DNA of 64,000 bases from Epilithonimonas arachidiradicis (GCF_003610695.1 NZ_RAQH01000011.1:93058-157057); one strand, 5' to 3'. Numbered from the stretch's first letter, positions 24,448 to 35,396 are shown. Numbers and translations are program-made. Notes: generated by a model from the sequence alone, not told the origin.

Positions 24448-26208
24448 TTATTTTAGCAGTTTATACTTGAATAGTTCTTCGATGATAATATTTGTCAGCT
24501 TATTGGACACTGTTCTGGCGATAAAGCGGTTACCGACTGTCTTCATAAATGTGTAACCCAGAATTTTCCAGATCTTAATTTTAAAATTCTTGATAAAGAC
24601 AAGTTCGTTTCTTTTCTTGACAATAGGGATCGTAGCTTCATCATCTTTTTTTCTTAAGTAATCATAGGATATATCGACAATAGCTTTAACTCTTTGATTA
24701 AGGCTTTTTTCTAATGGGAGGATATCCTTATGGTAGTCTATGTTTGGAAATGTCAGTCCTTTGGTATTTTCTTCGTTGATATAAGGATAAAAGCGAGCTC
24801 TGTTGTTTTCAGTCTGCTTGTACTCAATCCTAAAATCAGGAATGATCGGTAGCATCATTTCTTTGGTCGAAGCATCTGTAAAGGCATATCGGTCTTTCAG
24901 TTCCGTGGTCCACTCTGATGATGAAGGGTGCTGCGCTTCATTGAGATGGAAATAATACCTGAGGAAACTCTGACAGTTTTTTCTTCCCAGCATATAGTCG
25001 TGAATCCTAAAGGATTTGTTGATGAAGCCTGCAAAGCCTGATAATGCACCACAGGCAATGGTATTTTTTAAAGGTTTATTGTTTTCATCATAGCGTGTCG
25101 GCCAAATCATATTCTTATCCGTATTGTCATCGAACATATCGCTGATATCCTTTTCTTTAAACGAGGCCTGTTGTCTTAATGTTGAAATCAATTGGGGAAC
25201 AATATGAAATAAATCTTCTTTGACTTCTTTATCCTTAAATGGATTTTCGGGGATGTAATTGGGGAAAGGATCAATCATAATTAGTTTATAATTTTTGTTG
25301 AACTCCTTCCCAATAACGCTTAGGGCTTCTGCTATAGGTTCATTATTGGTCATTCCTCCATCTACAGCTATAAAACTGTAGTCATCCTCTACCCTTGGAA
25401 TAAATTTAAAACCATCTCCGAAGATACGTTTAAGATTCGCACTGATATAGTCTTTGGGAATATTACTGAAGGAAATGCTTTTAAGTCCTATAGGAAAAGC
25501 GCCGCTGGCTCTGGCACATTTTAAAAAGAATCTGACCGAATGCTCATCACTCAGGTCAAGATTAAGCTTGGATAAATCGGAAGCAGGTTTATTATTTTGA
25601 AAGTAAGCAAATGCTTTGTGGTAGGACATTGTATGCGCTACCTTTCTTTTGTCTGAATCGAAGTATAAATCGATAGGAATGCCTTTTAAATTGCTAAGTG
25701 TGAAAAGCACGTCCAAATTAGGATTGATAAAGGTGGGAAGAATATTGACTTCTATGGATCGGGTTTTCATGACAACTTTATCTATCAGATGATCCATAAA
25801 GTCAACATTAAGCAGAGCATCCAATTTACCGGCTTTCAGATCTTCAGCAGAAAAAAGATGTTGGCAGATATCTTCTTCATTATTTAGTCCGAAATTAACC
25901 CAAGTATCAAAAAGAAGATTGTTGCTTGCTTCATCTGAGTAAGGGTCATTAACTTCTTTGAGAGAATCCTTAGCCAGTCCTATCAGCGATACTGCAGAAG
26001 CAATGCTTCCAGCTGATGCACCTGTGAAAATATCAATAACTACATTGGGTTGGGGTATATTTTCAGAATCTTTGAGGTATTGTTCTTCCCAAATGAATAA
26101 TGTGTTGAAAAGATAATCCAGCACACCAGCGGTATAAGCACCGGCAGTTACAGCACCTGCCAGTACCAAACCGATATGGATTTTGTTGTCTGAATAATGA
26201 TTTTTCAT
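24448..26208 (-). CDS. Large patatin-like phospholipase, leaderless
   Basis: 586 aa. VLAGAVTAGAYTAGVLDYLF replaces the usual glycine-rich oxyanion loop. The nucleophile elbow is FTGASAGSIAS (Ser65), and the dyad Asp283 lies in AVDGGMTNNEPIAEAL. A long C-terminal extension (about residues 330-586) has no known domain and ends in a basic, hydrophobic helix. There is no signal peptide. Patatins of this kind are frequent cargo of bacterial secretion and injection machines, but many are housekeeping lipases. Its place between the giant/partner pair and the amidase supports a link to the locus. Confidence 0.9.
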   Translation of the reverse strand: MKNHYSDNKIHIGLVLAGAVTAGAYTAGVLDYLFNTLFIWEEQYLKDSENIPQPNVVIDIFTGASAGSIASAVSLIGLAKDSLKEVNDPYSDEASNNLLFDTWVNFGLNNEEDICQHLFSAEDLKAGKLDALLNVDFMDHLIDKVVMKTRSIEVNILPTFINPNLDVLFTLSNLKGIPIDLYFDSDKRKVAHTMSYHKAFAYFQNNKPASDLSKLNLDLSDEHSVRFFLKCARASGAFPIGLKSISFSNIPKDYISANLKRIFGDGFKFIPRVEDDYSFIAVDGGMTNNEPIAEALSVIGKEFNKNYKLIMIDPFPNYIPENPFKDKEVKEDLFHIVPQLISTLRQQASFKEKDISDMFDDNTDKNMIWPTRYDENNKPLKNTIACGALSGFAGFINKSFRIHDYMLGRKNCQSFLRYYFHLNEAQHPSSSEWTTELKDRYAFTDASTKEMMLPIIPDFRIEYKQTENNRARFYPYINEENTKGLTFPNIDYHKDILPLEKSLNQRVKAIVDISYDYLRKKDDEATIPIVKKRNELVFIKNFKIKIWKILGYTFMKTVGNRFIARTVSNKLTNIIIEELFKYKLLK

Positions 26209-26270
26209 TAAAAAATATTAAAAATATTTTTTTTATTTAAAAATAAATGTACATTTGTGGTCTAGGATTG

Positions 26271-26288
26271 CCCTCCCATTTGGGAGGG
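26271..26288. promoter_or_regulatory. Strong stem-loop between the 343-aa and patatin genes
   Basis: CCCTCCC (26271-26277) pairs with GGGAGGG (26282-26288) around ATTT, 9 bp after the stop of the 343-aa gene. The T run lies on the plus side only, so on the transcribed minus strand it lacks the U-tract of a terminator. It may be an RNA-stability or attenuation element inside the operon. Confidence 0.55.
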
Positions 26289-26297
26289 TTGTCTTTT

Positions 26298-27329
26298 TTA
26301 CAGCAAAAGAATCTCTTCTCGGGTGTAATGAGTTATCTCATCATTTACTATCAGGCTGATTCTTTTTATACCATTATCATTTCCTGACAATAAAGCTATT
26401 TTTAATGTTTCAATATTATTTTCAGCGGGATTGTTTCCAAAATTTATTATACATTCACTTGCTTCTGTTTTTCTGGCTTTCTTTACTGAATTCCTTAGAA
26501 AGCTATCAGAAGGAATGTCGTTAACCCAATTTTTTAAATAAGTGTAGTAACATGCAAACTCTTTAGTTCGTAAATTATAAGTATGAGGATTTTTGTCGCC
26601 ATCTGTATTGATTTCAGGTAAGATTAAATATCGATCAGGCATCTTTTTATAAATTTCAAGATCTTCATCTTTATTTGATCCATTATGTTCGTTATTTCTC
26701 CTTCCGTCTGGACTTACAAATCTATATGGGGGTATTAAAAGATTCTGGTCTTTTATTAAATCTGATGTTTTTAAATAATTCCTGTATCTCTCTAATTTTG
26801 AATCTGTTTCAATCAAGAAAGGAAATTCATCAAAAACCTTTATTTCAATTGGCAGATTATAAAATTCGGGTCTAGCAGTTGGGTCTGGAAGTGTCACATC
26901 ATCTTCCTTTATGGTAAACTTTAATCTTATACTATCGTCAGAGATTCTTGCGGACTCGGTTATCGAACTGAAGTTGAAGTCTTCGCGGATGGTTCCTAAT
27001 ATTATTAATCTTCTCTCGAAGGTCAACCTATTTTCACCTGAGAGGTCTGATATGATAATCTCATTCCCTCTTCCGAACTCAAAATTCAGTTCCCCGATGG
27101 TATTTTCCTCCAATAGCGTATGAGTAATTATATAATTAGGATTAAAAGGATCTAGGCTGTTATTCTCTACACTTAGCATTGCAGAAAACACTTTATAGGG
27201 TTTGTTTTCTATAGGTGCTGCCTCAGACTTTAATGCTACGCTGTCGATAAGGTCTCCAAAATTTGATTCGGTTGGACGCTTATTGGTTTTAAAATATTCT
27301 TTTAATTGATTTCTATCGTTGATTTCCAT
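26298..27329 (-). CDS. Partner protein of giant 1 (343 aa); shared N-terminus, unique C-terminus
   Basis: 343 aa, no signal peptide. Residues 1-162 are encoded by the duplicated block and are identical to those of the 196-aa partner at 52277-52867. Residues 163-343 are unrelated to that paralogue. The N-terminal stretch NQLKEYFKTNKRPTESNFGD followed by LIDS resembles a short N-terminal module that I remember from Bacteroidota tail-fibre-like and other multimeric proteins; this rests on memory. The unique C-terminus (YRNYLKTSDLIKDQ, LILPEINTDGDKNPH, YTYLKNWVNDIPSDSFLRNS) is not recognised. It starts 13 bp after the giant gene, exactly as in the second pair, so the two proteins probably work together. 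Confidence 0.8.
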   Translation of the reverse strand: MEINDRNQLKEYFKTNKRPTESNFGDLIDSVALKSEAAPIENKPYKVFSAMLSVENNSLDPFNPNYIITHTLLEENTIGELNFEFGRGNEIIISDLSGENRLTFERRLIILGTIREDFNFSSITESARISDDSIRLKFTIKEDDVTLPDPTARPEFYNLPIEIKVFDEFPFLIETDSKLERYRNYLKTSDLIKDQNLLIPPYRFVSPDGRRNNEHNGSNKDEDLEIYKKMPDRYLILPEINTDGDKNPHTYNLRTKEFACYYTYLKNWVNDIPSDSFLRNSVKKARKTEASECIINFGNNPAENNIETLKIALLSGNDNGIKRISLIVNDEITHYTREEILLL

Positions 27330-30300
27330 ATGATGTGGTGTTTTACTTGATTATAAATGTTTTGCCGATGATCATGCCGTTAGTCTCTCCGTCTGAGGAG
27401 ATTCCTGTAAGGGTATTCCAGATATCGTCTGTAAACAATGTAAGAATGTTCTCTTCTTTACTGAACATTGAAGACGTATTCTCTGCTAATACCTTGAAGT
27501 GATAATATTTCCTGTTGTTGGCAGAATCAAACAGTGGATATTCTGTATAATCAGCACCCAAAAGATCTGTTGCCAGAGTTATTTTCGAATCGATAATATC
27601 CAAGACCGCTTTGTTCTCCCACAGATTTTCCTCTGCCTCAGGATTGTAAACCTGAAGCTGGACTTTATCTTGAGTCTGGTTTGTAACCAAACGTGCAATC
27701 TCTTTCCAGTTGCCTTGTCCTGACATACTGTACAGATGATAAATTCCTCTGTAACATGTAACATCCCATTCAAAAACAACATTGCTTACAGAATCGGCAT
27801 CATTATCAGGCCGTGTACCGGTACCTTTTAAAATAGGTGATACAGGATTCTGTGTCTCCACAAGCATCAATGCCAGAAGCTTTGATGATTGTGAGGATAC
27901 GTAATCGATCACTACTGTATTCTCTCCATTCTTATATTCTGCATATTCAACCTGCTTATCGGCTGTAACCCGGTAATACAAAGTATCTCCATAAGGGATC
28001 TGTTCAAAATCGAATAACTCGTCATACAGTGTCCAGACCGTACCATCTGTCATCTCAAATTCTGACACATCAACCTGCTTTACCAAGGTCATCGACAGCA
28101 CTGATTCTGCATCCAGCCTGCTGACAGACCTGTAAAGATTCAATCTTTTAATTCCCGCAAAAGAAGGATAGGCATGGACATCAATCTGAATCTTTGCCGT
28201 GATATCAAGTAATCTGTTCTCCAGAACAGGAAGACCGCTTAAGATTTTAGGAGCTTCAGGAGCATTAGTGCCAACCAGCTTAACAGGACCAAGAACGGGA
28301 CTTAAGTCACTTACAGTCATCTGAGAGCCTACCTCACGTGAGGCATAAAAGTAAACATTATCGGTCGTTCCGTTCAGTGTAAAATCTGTAAATAATACAA
28401 GATTGTCGCTTTCATTTAAAATCGTCATCATAGGAGCCATATCAAACTCCTGATCCAGATTAGGATCTGATGGTGCTTTTAAAAGATAGCCTGAACCATC
28501 ACGGATATTCTGCTTCTTATCCAAAGGCTGAACATAAGGGGCTATCTTATGGTGGTACCGCTTGATATGCTGATAAAGAACTGGAACCTCGGTCAACGGC
28601 ACAAAAACCTGATCAAAAACTTCCTGAATGAAGTCAATGAGATACTTGGTCTCCGTATTAAGACCAGCTATAGGCGGCAGAACAATATGATTTAATTTAA
28701 CTAATCCAAAGTCTGATTCGTCTATTAAATACTCTGAACCTGCATTTCCTATATAATCTTTGATAAATGTATTGATTCCTTTAAAAAATTCTTCTTTATC
28801 TGGAAGTGGTAATCTATATCTTGACTCGCCAGGGCGTACTATTTCAGGGTATTCTTTATACTGCTCGTGATCTTCAAGCGGGTCATTTGGATTATTCGGG
28901 ATTCTATAATATTCAAAATCAAAGAAGTTCTTCCATCGGTTGGTCAGATATTCTTCATTATTACCACCATAAACAGACAAATTTTCATAAATCTCTTTCA
29001 ACGTATCAGGTTGATACAAAGCATTCAACAGTGCATTATTGTCTGCCCTGCAGAACTGAACACCAAAAGGTCTCTGGCTGAACTTTGTTGTAAAGCTGTA
29101 AGTCGATCTTCCGTAAAAATCAGGACGGGTCGCATAAAGACTGCCTTCAGGAAGTTCAGGAATACCCGGTACAATAATCTTCTGTCCCAACATCAGACTC
29201 GGAGAAGAAAACTTCGATCTGTAAGGGGCTGAATTGGGAACCGGTGAAGATGCCACTGTTCTCAATCCAAAAACAGAATATTTCAGATGCTGGTCGCCTG
29301 TCGGAAGAACACTGCTTGCAACTAAATCATTGGACGCATCACTGTAAAGATAAAGATTGTATGATGGGTAATAATTAACCTTAATTTCACCGCCATCCTT
29401 AACCGGGAACACCCCGTCTGACGCATAAAGTTCATCATAAATATACAAAGTGAACGGATTGCGGTTTAGGAAACCAAAGTTCTCGGCTTTGATAACCTTA
29501 AAGTTATCTCTGGTTTTTTTAGGCCGTTCGTCTTCGCCTGTGAAACTGTCTGTCCTGAAAAGACGAACCATACCATTTGTAATATCCATAAAACCGGTCG
29601 CATCGCCTAAAACCTTCTGTTCAAGCTTGAGGTTATCAAATGTAATCCGGTAAACACCTTCGAAAACTCTACCGTTCCAGACTTGTGTTATATTAGCAGT
29701 ATCCCAGTAACCTCTCGATTTTTCCAAGTAACGCTGCTCCTGACCTTTCTCGGATACAGAGGTAATAACTTCACGATGGATTCCCGGGAATATTAATGGA
29801 ACTCTGTGTGAGTTAGGATTTGTAGCCTTACCCCACACGTCTACTGACTGCATATTCTCCATTACCACAAACAGATCATTCCCTGAAGTCTCCGGTAGCG
29901 TCAAAGAATTGAATTGCACGGAGATAGAACCTCCCGAAAGAATCGTATTGCTCACTTCTTCCTTGTATACCGTAAACTCTAAACCTGTGTAACCCAAACC
30001 TTGTCTTACTGATTTTATTACATAGGATTTATGGTTCACAACAAATACAGAACCTGTAAAATGTTCATAGCCTGTTCCGTCAGGAAGTTCCGATTTACCC
30101 TTATCTCCATTGCTAAAATCATAATTTCTGGTCTGAAAAACAGAGCACAACCTGTCATAATCCGGCAATATATTAAATAAGCTTGCCGTAATTTTCCTTG
30201 GCGTATCCTTACGGAAATAAACTTCTATATTACTTGCAAACACATCATACACATCCGGAAAATAAGCTGGGTCGCTCTCGTAGGTTTCATCTTTAATCCC

Positions 30301-33300
30301 CGCATCAAAAGGGATAGAGTGAACTACCATATCCTGTTTTGAATCATATCCAAAGTTGAGGCGTATCAAAGTCTTATCTTCTCCCAAGATATCTTGATAA
30401 GTATTCTGTTCAAACGCAGAAGTGAACATCAAAGGCTCTTCCGGCTGGATAAGCCAGGCCTTGATATCCGAAGGCGGCAGTAAGTTATTGGCTGGCTTAA
30501 TATCCGTAACAATACTCAAACTGCTTTGGCTGGATGCAGCACGCGAGAATATATTAATACCATAAGTAGAATAAATATAAGTCCCGCTTTCAGTATGCCT
30601 GTGCACATATAAAGGATCCCCAAAGTTTTCAGGAAGCATAATAGCTGCCGTCTCAAAGCTGCCCTGCTCTAATCGCGAGTTAACATTATAATATTGATCT
30701 GAATGCGACAGCTCTGGCTTCTTCCAGCTTCGTGGAATTATCCCTCCCCTGGCAACAATCTTATGCTCCAAACCTGCATAAACAGGAAGCGTATAAAGTG
30801 AAGCATTCCAATAAACTTCATTCGGAAAAAAGGATGGGTTAACCTCTGCGGAAGGAACCGGCTTATTGATGATACTGATAAAACGGCTCTTACCGTCTAA
30901 CGAATAACCTTCTTCGTCATATAGTATCGGTATATCCTCATTCTGGGAACGTGGCACCCCTTTATAAAGCTCATAAATCTCAATCGGTAAAGGAAGACGC
31001 TCTGTATTGGTCGATGTCGGTAAAGACATCGAGATCAGCTGGCAATCTTTAGCTTCCTTAACATTGTTCGGATCCCTGAAGGTTCTGTATTCTGTTAAGT
31101 AAATATATTCTGCTCCGGAAGCAGGATCGATATCCATAGCTCCCAATCCTAATAAACGTGCAAGATGATAATCCAAAGAAGATGCATTCAGCAAGTCTAG
31201 ATAGGATACCAAAGTACCTTCCTCTTCTCCGGGCTCATCATCCCCACCTCCATCATCATCTTCGGTTTCTTCAACAGCAAAATTGATATCAATATATTCC
31301 TCAGCCCTAACATTAATACCATCTTGACTTAGTCTAAGATAATTCTCAACTAAACTGACAATCGGTAGATCAAACGGATTATCATCCCCTGATGGTTTAC
31401 GCCATTTATCAAAGTAATTCAACTTGTTAACATACTCACCATCATTATAACGAAGCCATTTACCATGGATATTATCTAGCATACGATCAAGATATTTGTC
31501 CGTTGTCACTGTCGTAAGGGCAAAATCACTGTAATATTCCCAAGCCTGCCATGCGGATGCTGAAGCGATGAAGTCACTATAAAACTCAAAATCAAATGAG
31601 TATACTTTGAAATTAACTGCCTTATAACGGATACTTCTACCATTCTCTGATAAAATATTCGTCGAATTAAGCTCAACCTGCGTCATCTTACGGCGGAAAG
31701 AAAGGTATTTGGAGATAACCAGTTTGTTCTCCTCTACAGATAAAACTTCAAGGGATAAAGTACCGCGCTGCTTGGAGCCTACAACCGGGGTAACTTTAAA
31801 AAACAATTCTTCCTTACATTCTATTTCTATGATGTTTTCGCCATAAGAATCTATAAAGTTCTGAGTCTCAGTTCGTGGATCAAACCTGGCACGAACTTCA
31901 TTGTAACGGGTCTTGTTTCGGAAATAAACATACATAACCCGTTTATCTATCTCAACTTTAGAAGAGCTGCCTGTGTCGGAACTCATACTTCCTGATATCC
32001 TGTAAAGCCAACGCTGGTTATCATCATCCGCAATAAAAGGCGTCTCCAATAAATTAAGACGGCATTTGGATACGACTTCAGATGTATAAGGAACCCTGTA
32101 TAGCTTTACGTAGTCCTGATGTTTATTATAATGATCTCCATCCGTTATCATTTGATTCTCATCAAAATAATCACCTTTAGGAATATGCAGCCTCCCAAGA
32201 TCTCCCGAAAATAACCAACGTAGCTGAATGCTCTTCGGACTGTCTGAACCACTCGACCCTACTGCCTGTAAAGTAAAATTAGGAGACTGTAATGAATAAC
32301 CTTCATCGGTATCTATAGGTACCCCATTATTCAAAACATCAAAATGGATCATATAGGGATAGATATTCTTAACGCCTTCGATCCGGATAGGAACCTCCTG
32401 TCTTCCAAAACCGGTCGGAGTAACAACAGAAGGATTCAGGTAAATATCTATTTTCTTCGTTTCTCCTGCCGCAATCGGAGTAACTGTATTAATTGCTAAC
32501 CTCAGACCTAATATATTATCTGCAGAATGAATCTTTGTATTAGCTCCTATCGAAGTAGGGGTAGCTTTGCTTTTATTTTCTATCCAGATATGCCCTACCT
32601 CTGTCTGTTGGGATACGGAAACACCTTTTTTCAATTCAGGAAAACTGAATATTGCATTGACTACTTCCAACTCCAAAATATCTGCTGCTACATTAAACGA
32701 TATCGAATAATGATCAGGATTAGAAGCCACAGGAAGCATATCAATCTCAAAATTAAATCCGTTTCCTATATTCAATGCACCGCCTGTGGAATAGCCCTTG
32801 ATATAAACTGCATACTCCTTAACTGCACTGCCTGCCGGTGAAGGTTCAATAGAAACCCTGCCTCTCGTTGAAAAAGAAACACCATTATAAGGGTCGCCAG
32901 GATTATCCGGAATAAGACTCATCCCATCTTCAATAACTACCCCCCGAGTCTCCGTGTAGTTTCTGACATAAATAACCCCAACAGTACTCGCAGTCTCCGG
33001 AAAAATAACTTCTCCCTGTGTGAAAGTCAGCGAATCAGGATATAACTCAACTCTTGTGATACGTACATCTAAAGGCTCTTCTATAACATTAAAACGAATA
33101 ACATGACCCAGATTGGATACATTATTGATATCTATCAAACAGGAATAGCTTTGCAAAAATGTCGGGGTAATATCTGCATTGAGAACAATATTGATTGTCC
33201 TGCTTTGCTCAGGTCCTATTACTATCTTTCCTAAACCATTATTGAATACACTGAATGTAAATCCGGCAGCGGAAAATAAAACATATCCCTCTCCTATCTC

Positions 33301-33444
33301 TATAGATCGCGTTTTTGTATCATTCTGAATCGTAAAACTGCCATAAGAGTAATTGTTAAAAACATAATGCTTGCCACTATAAAAATTTAATACCGGAAGA
33401 TCACTCCCCACTATCCTGGCATTATAGTCCTCCAACTTAACATG
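26842..33444. repeat. 6603-bp direct repeat, copy A
   Basis: Lines up without gaps with 52380-58982 at a constant offset of 25,538 bp. I saw no mismatch wherever I compared the two, and every reading frame in the block gives the same translations. It spans the 3' three-quarters of giant 1, the 13-bp gap and the first 162 codons of the 343-aa gene. Outside both edges the sequences differ at once. It is neither an insertion sequence nor an rRNA operon, and it carries no transposase or terminal inverted repeats. Confidence 0.95.
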
Positions 33445-35385
33445 AACTGTTATTTTATAACCAGCATCACTAACATGTAAACTACTAAGATTTATACCTC
33501 CAGTTTGCCACATACCTGTAACTTCAGGTTTATGCTCAGTTGTGGAAATTGTCACATTCACAGGTATATTACCTTCCCCCCCCTGAGGTGGAATTCTTAT
33601 CAACTCCTGATTCGAAGTAGTAAAAACAAAGTTATTGCTCTGCGTCCTACCTAACTCAATAGAGGTAGTAGGAATTTCCAAAACCTTATACTTACTATTA
33701 TTTACAACCGTAATATAACCATACTTTTGAACCACAGGATCCATTGCGATTCCTTTAAAATAGGTTTTCTCATCTAATAAATCTATATTTTTAATTTGAG
33801 CATTAACATACTCATCCCTCACAGTAAAAAAAATCTTAAAAGTATTATTTGGATTTTCGACTTCAGGACCAGAAATGTTAATTATCGGAGAAAAGGTATT
33901 AATCTGTGTGGGTTTTCCACTTGCAACAATTTTAACAGCTACAGTCTGACGTGAGCCAATGAATGTATTTTCCTTGACAACAAAAAAAATACCCCCAGTT
34001 GCTGAATTTATAACTTCAGTACCTTCCAAAATAGTCACATGTGAAATTCCTGAATTATAAATCATTATACTTCCGACATCTAGCTTATCAATTGTTTCAT
34101 TGACAACAATCTCAAAAGGCGGAACCGTCGCAGATATTATCAAATTTACATCACAAACATCATAATTGAAATAACCCGGATCAGACAGAACAAGTAGACC
34201 GTGATGATTATTAACCGTAAGTTCAGTGAAATTGTAAGTGTTAAGACTATTAGATCTCAATAATAAATTAAGAGTTTTTTTATTAACATTTACAGCAGAG
34301 TTACTACTGAAGGTTTTACAAGAAATAAATTCTGATTCTAATATACCAAATGATGAAGCATAAAATTTGGACTGAGAACTATGAAACCCTATGAAGTTAC
34401 GATTGGACACCAAAACCATTCCCAAATGACTTTTGTCTACATATCTTTTTCTCCATATTAAGTTTAAAGAGCTATTATATTTTAAGATTTGGCTTTCATC
34501 TGTTTTTGTCTGTTTACTTATAGAACAATAATAAGACCCGAAGTTATATGAAAAGGTCGTAAATTCTTCATATGTCTGCGAACCAAACAAAGTTTGAATA
34601 TTACTATTCTGACCTAAAGTTATTGGTTGAGATATAAAAGCATTATTAGAAGTAACGTTAGATGACATAGAGGTCTGATTACCACTAATTATTAATTTAT
34701 TATCATTTGATAGCTGTAACCTAACATTACTGGGAGATCTGTAATTTATATCATTGCTATTAAGAATAAACCATCGATAAAAATTTAAATTCAAATCGAG
34801 TTCAATTATAATTGTACTACCAAATGAAGACGAAGAATTTTTCACGTGTTCAATAAAGCTTCCTGCAATTATAATTTTTGAATTCAAAAAAACAACAGAA
34901 TAAATATCATTAAAAGCATACCAACCACCATCACTAATTATTTTCGCTTTTTCAATATTTCCATTACTATCAAAAATACAAATTGTATTATTTGAGAAAG
35001 TAACACAAAATTTATTATCAGGAAGAATACAAGCTGCTAAAGGGATACTATAATACTGGTTACCTGATTTATTAAAATAACAGGATTTTTCGAATAAAAC
35101 AGTTGCATTAGTGTCGATTTTTGCTATTAAACCCGTATAATAATTATCATATCGCCTAGCAACAAGCAAGATATCTCCATTTGCGAATGATAACAAATCG
35201 ACTGATTTATAACCAGAATTTGCAGAGTCAGAAATTTGTTTTTGCCAGATTAATTCTCCATCAATATGAATTTTTGTTAAAAGAATCTTATATCCATCTG
35301 ATATTGCTGAAAATATATAATCACCAACTTTTACAGTAGCACAATTTCGAACATATAAATTATGAATTCTTTTTATAAATGACAT
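27343..35385 (-). CDS. Giant protein 1 (2680 aa), leaderless; beta-propeller-like N-terminus, ASH/Ig-like repeats, long unknown core
   Basis: 2680 aa with no signal peptide, membrane helix or type IX sorting tail. Residues 1 to about 410 have propeller-like repeats (DGELIWQKQISDSANSGYKS, GLIAKIDTNATV, ICIFDSNGNIEKAK). About 415-1000 hold several 110-140-residue repeats of the ASPM/SPD-2/Hydin or choice-of-anchor type (strand, IxNxS, strand, IPPQGGEGNIPVNVTI). A very acidic linker (ETEDDDGGGDDEPGEEEG) lies at about 1375-1395, and an FN3-like segment (IPYGDTLYYRVTADKQ) at about 2460. Residues 648-2680 are identical to residues 774-2806 of giant 2; residues 1-647 are specific to this copy. It starts 11 bp after the 2200-aa gene. 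The architecture suggests a surface, fibre or carrier protein; function unknown. Confidence 0.85.
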   Translation of the reverse strand: MSFIKRIHNLYVRNCATVKVGDYIFSAISDGYKILLTKIHIDGELIWQKQISDSANSGYKSVDLLSFANGDILLVARRYDNYYTGLIAKIDTNATVLFEKSCYFNKSGNQYYSIPLAACILPDNKFCVTFSNNTICIFDSNGNIEKAKIISDGGWYAFNDIYSVVFLNSKIIIAGSFIEHVKNSSSSFGSTIIIELDLNLNFYRWFILNSNDINYRSPSNVRLQLSNDNKLIISGNQTSMSSNVTSNNAFISQPITLGQNSNIQTLFGSQTYEEFTTFSYNFGSYYCSISKQTKTDESQILKYNSSLNLIWRKRYVDKSHLGMVLVSNRNFIGFHSSQSKFYASSFGILESEFISCKTFSSNSAVNVNKKTLNLLLRSNSLNTYNFTELTVNNHHGLLVLSDPGYFNYDVCDVNLIISATVPPFEIVVNETIDKLDVGSIMIYNSGISHVTILEGTEVINSATGGIFFVVKENTFIGSRQTVAVKIVASGKPTQINTFSPIINISGPEVENPNNTFKIFFTVRDEYVNAQIKNIDLLDEKTYFKGIAMDPVVQKYGYITVVNNSKYKVLEIPTTSIELGRTQSNNFVFTTSNQELIRIPPQGGEGNIPVNVTISTTEHKPEVTGMWQTGGINLSSLHVSDAGYKITVHVKLEDYNARIVGSDLPVLNFYSGKHYVFNNYSYGSFTIQNDTKTRSIEIGEGYVLFSAAGFTFSVFNNGLGKIVIGPEQSRTINIVLNADITPTFLQSYSCLIDINNVSNLGHVIRFNVIEEPLDVRITRVELYPDSLTFTQGEVIFPETASTVGVIYVRNYTETRGVVIEDGMSLIPDNPGDPYNGVSFSTRGRVSIEPSPAGSAVKEYAVYIKGYSTGGALNIGNGFNFEIDMLPVASNPDHYSISFNVAADILELEVVNAIFSFPELKKGVSVSQQTEVGHIWIENKSKATPTSIGANTKIHSADNILGLRLAINTVTPIAAGETKKIDIYLNPSVVTPTGFGRQEVPIRIEGVKNIYPYMIHFDVLNNGVPIDTDEGYSLQSPNFTLQAVGSSGSDSPKSIQLRWLFSGDLGRLHIPKGDYFDENQMITDGDHYNKHQDYVKLYRVPYTSEVVSKCRLNLLETPFIADDDNQRWLYRISGSMSSDTGSSSKVEIDKRVMYVYFRNKTRYNEVRARFDPRTETQNFIDSYGENIIEIECKEELFFKVTPVVGSKQRGTLSLEVLSVEENKLVISKYLSFRRKMTQVELNSTNILSENGRSIRYKAVNFKVYSFDFEFYSDFIASASAWQAWEYYSDFALTTVTTDKYLDRMLDNIHGKWLRYNDGEYVNKLNYFDKWRKPSGDDNPFDLPIVSLVENYLRLSQDGINVRAEEYIDINFAVEETEDDDGGGDDEPGEEEGTLVSYLDLLNASSLDYHLARLLGLGAMDIDPASGAEYIYLTEYRTFRDPNNVKEAKDCQLISMSLPTSTNTERLPLPIEIYELYKGVPRSQNEDIPILYDEEGYSLDGKSRFISIINKPVPSAEVNPSFFPNEVYWNASLYTLPVYAGLEHKIVARGGIIPRSWKKPELSHSDQYYNVNSRLEQGSFETAAIMLPENFGDPLYVHRHTESGTYIYSTYGINIFSRAASSQSSLSIVTDIKPANNLLPPSDIKAWLIQPEEPLMFTSAFEQNTYQDILGEDKTLIRLNFGYDSKQDMVVHSIPFDAGIKDETYESDPAYFPDVYDVFASNIEVYFRKDTPRKITASLFNILPDYDRLCSVFQTRNYDFSNGDKGKSELPDGTGYEHFTGSVFVVNHKSYVIKSVRQGLGYTGLEFTVYKEEVSNTILSGGSISVQFNSLTLPETSGNDLFVVMENMQSVDVWGKATNPNSHRVPLIFPGIHREVITSVSEKGQEQRYLEKSRGYWDTANITQVWNGRVFEGVYRITFDNLKLEQKVLGDATGFMDITNGMVRLFRTDSFTGEDERPKKTRDNFKVIKAENFGFLNRNPFTLYIYDELYASDGVFPVKDGGEIKVNYYPSYNLYLYSDASNDLVASSVLPTGDQHLKYSVFGLRTVASSPVPNSAPYRSKFSSPSLMLGQKIIVPGIPELPEGSLYATRPDFYGRSTYSFTTKFSQRPFGVQFCRADNNALLNALYQPDTLKEIYENLSVYGGNNEEYLTNRWKNFFDFEYYRIPNNPNDPLEDHEQYKEYPEIVRPGESRYRLPLPDKEEFFKGINTFIKDYIGNAGSEYLIDESDFGLVKLNHIVLPPIAGLNTETKYLIDFIQEVFDQVFVPLTEVPVLYQHIKRYHHKIAPYVQPLDKKQNIRDGSGYLLKAPSDPNLDQEFDMAPMMTILNESDNLVLFTDFTLNGTTDNVYFYASREVGSQMTVSDLSPVLGPVKLVGTNAPEAPKILSGLPVLENRLLDITAKIQIDVHAYPSFAGIKRLNLYRSVSRLDAESVLSMTLVKQVDVSEFEMTDGTVWTLYDELFDFEQIPYGDTLYYRVTADKQVEYAEYKNGENTVVIDYVSSQSSKLLALMLVETQNPVSPILKGTGTRPDNDADSVSNVVFEWDVTCYRGIYHLYSMSGQGNWKEIARLVTNQTQDKVQLQVYNPEAEENLWENKAVLDIIDSKITLATDLLGADYTEYPLFDSANNRKYYHFKVLAENTSSMFSKEENILTLFTDDIWNTLTGISSDGETNGMIIGKTFIIK

Positions 35386-35396
35386 TGTTGTAAATT

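Noticed and set aside
28806..29232. Plus-strand ORFs inside the giant genes (also 32527-32841 and the matching ones at 54344-54770 and 58065-58379)
   Set aside because: They occur twice only because the 6.6-kb block is duplicated; the translations have no protein-like pattern and lie opposite a clear coding frame.
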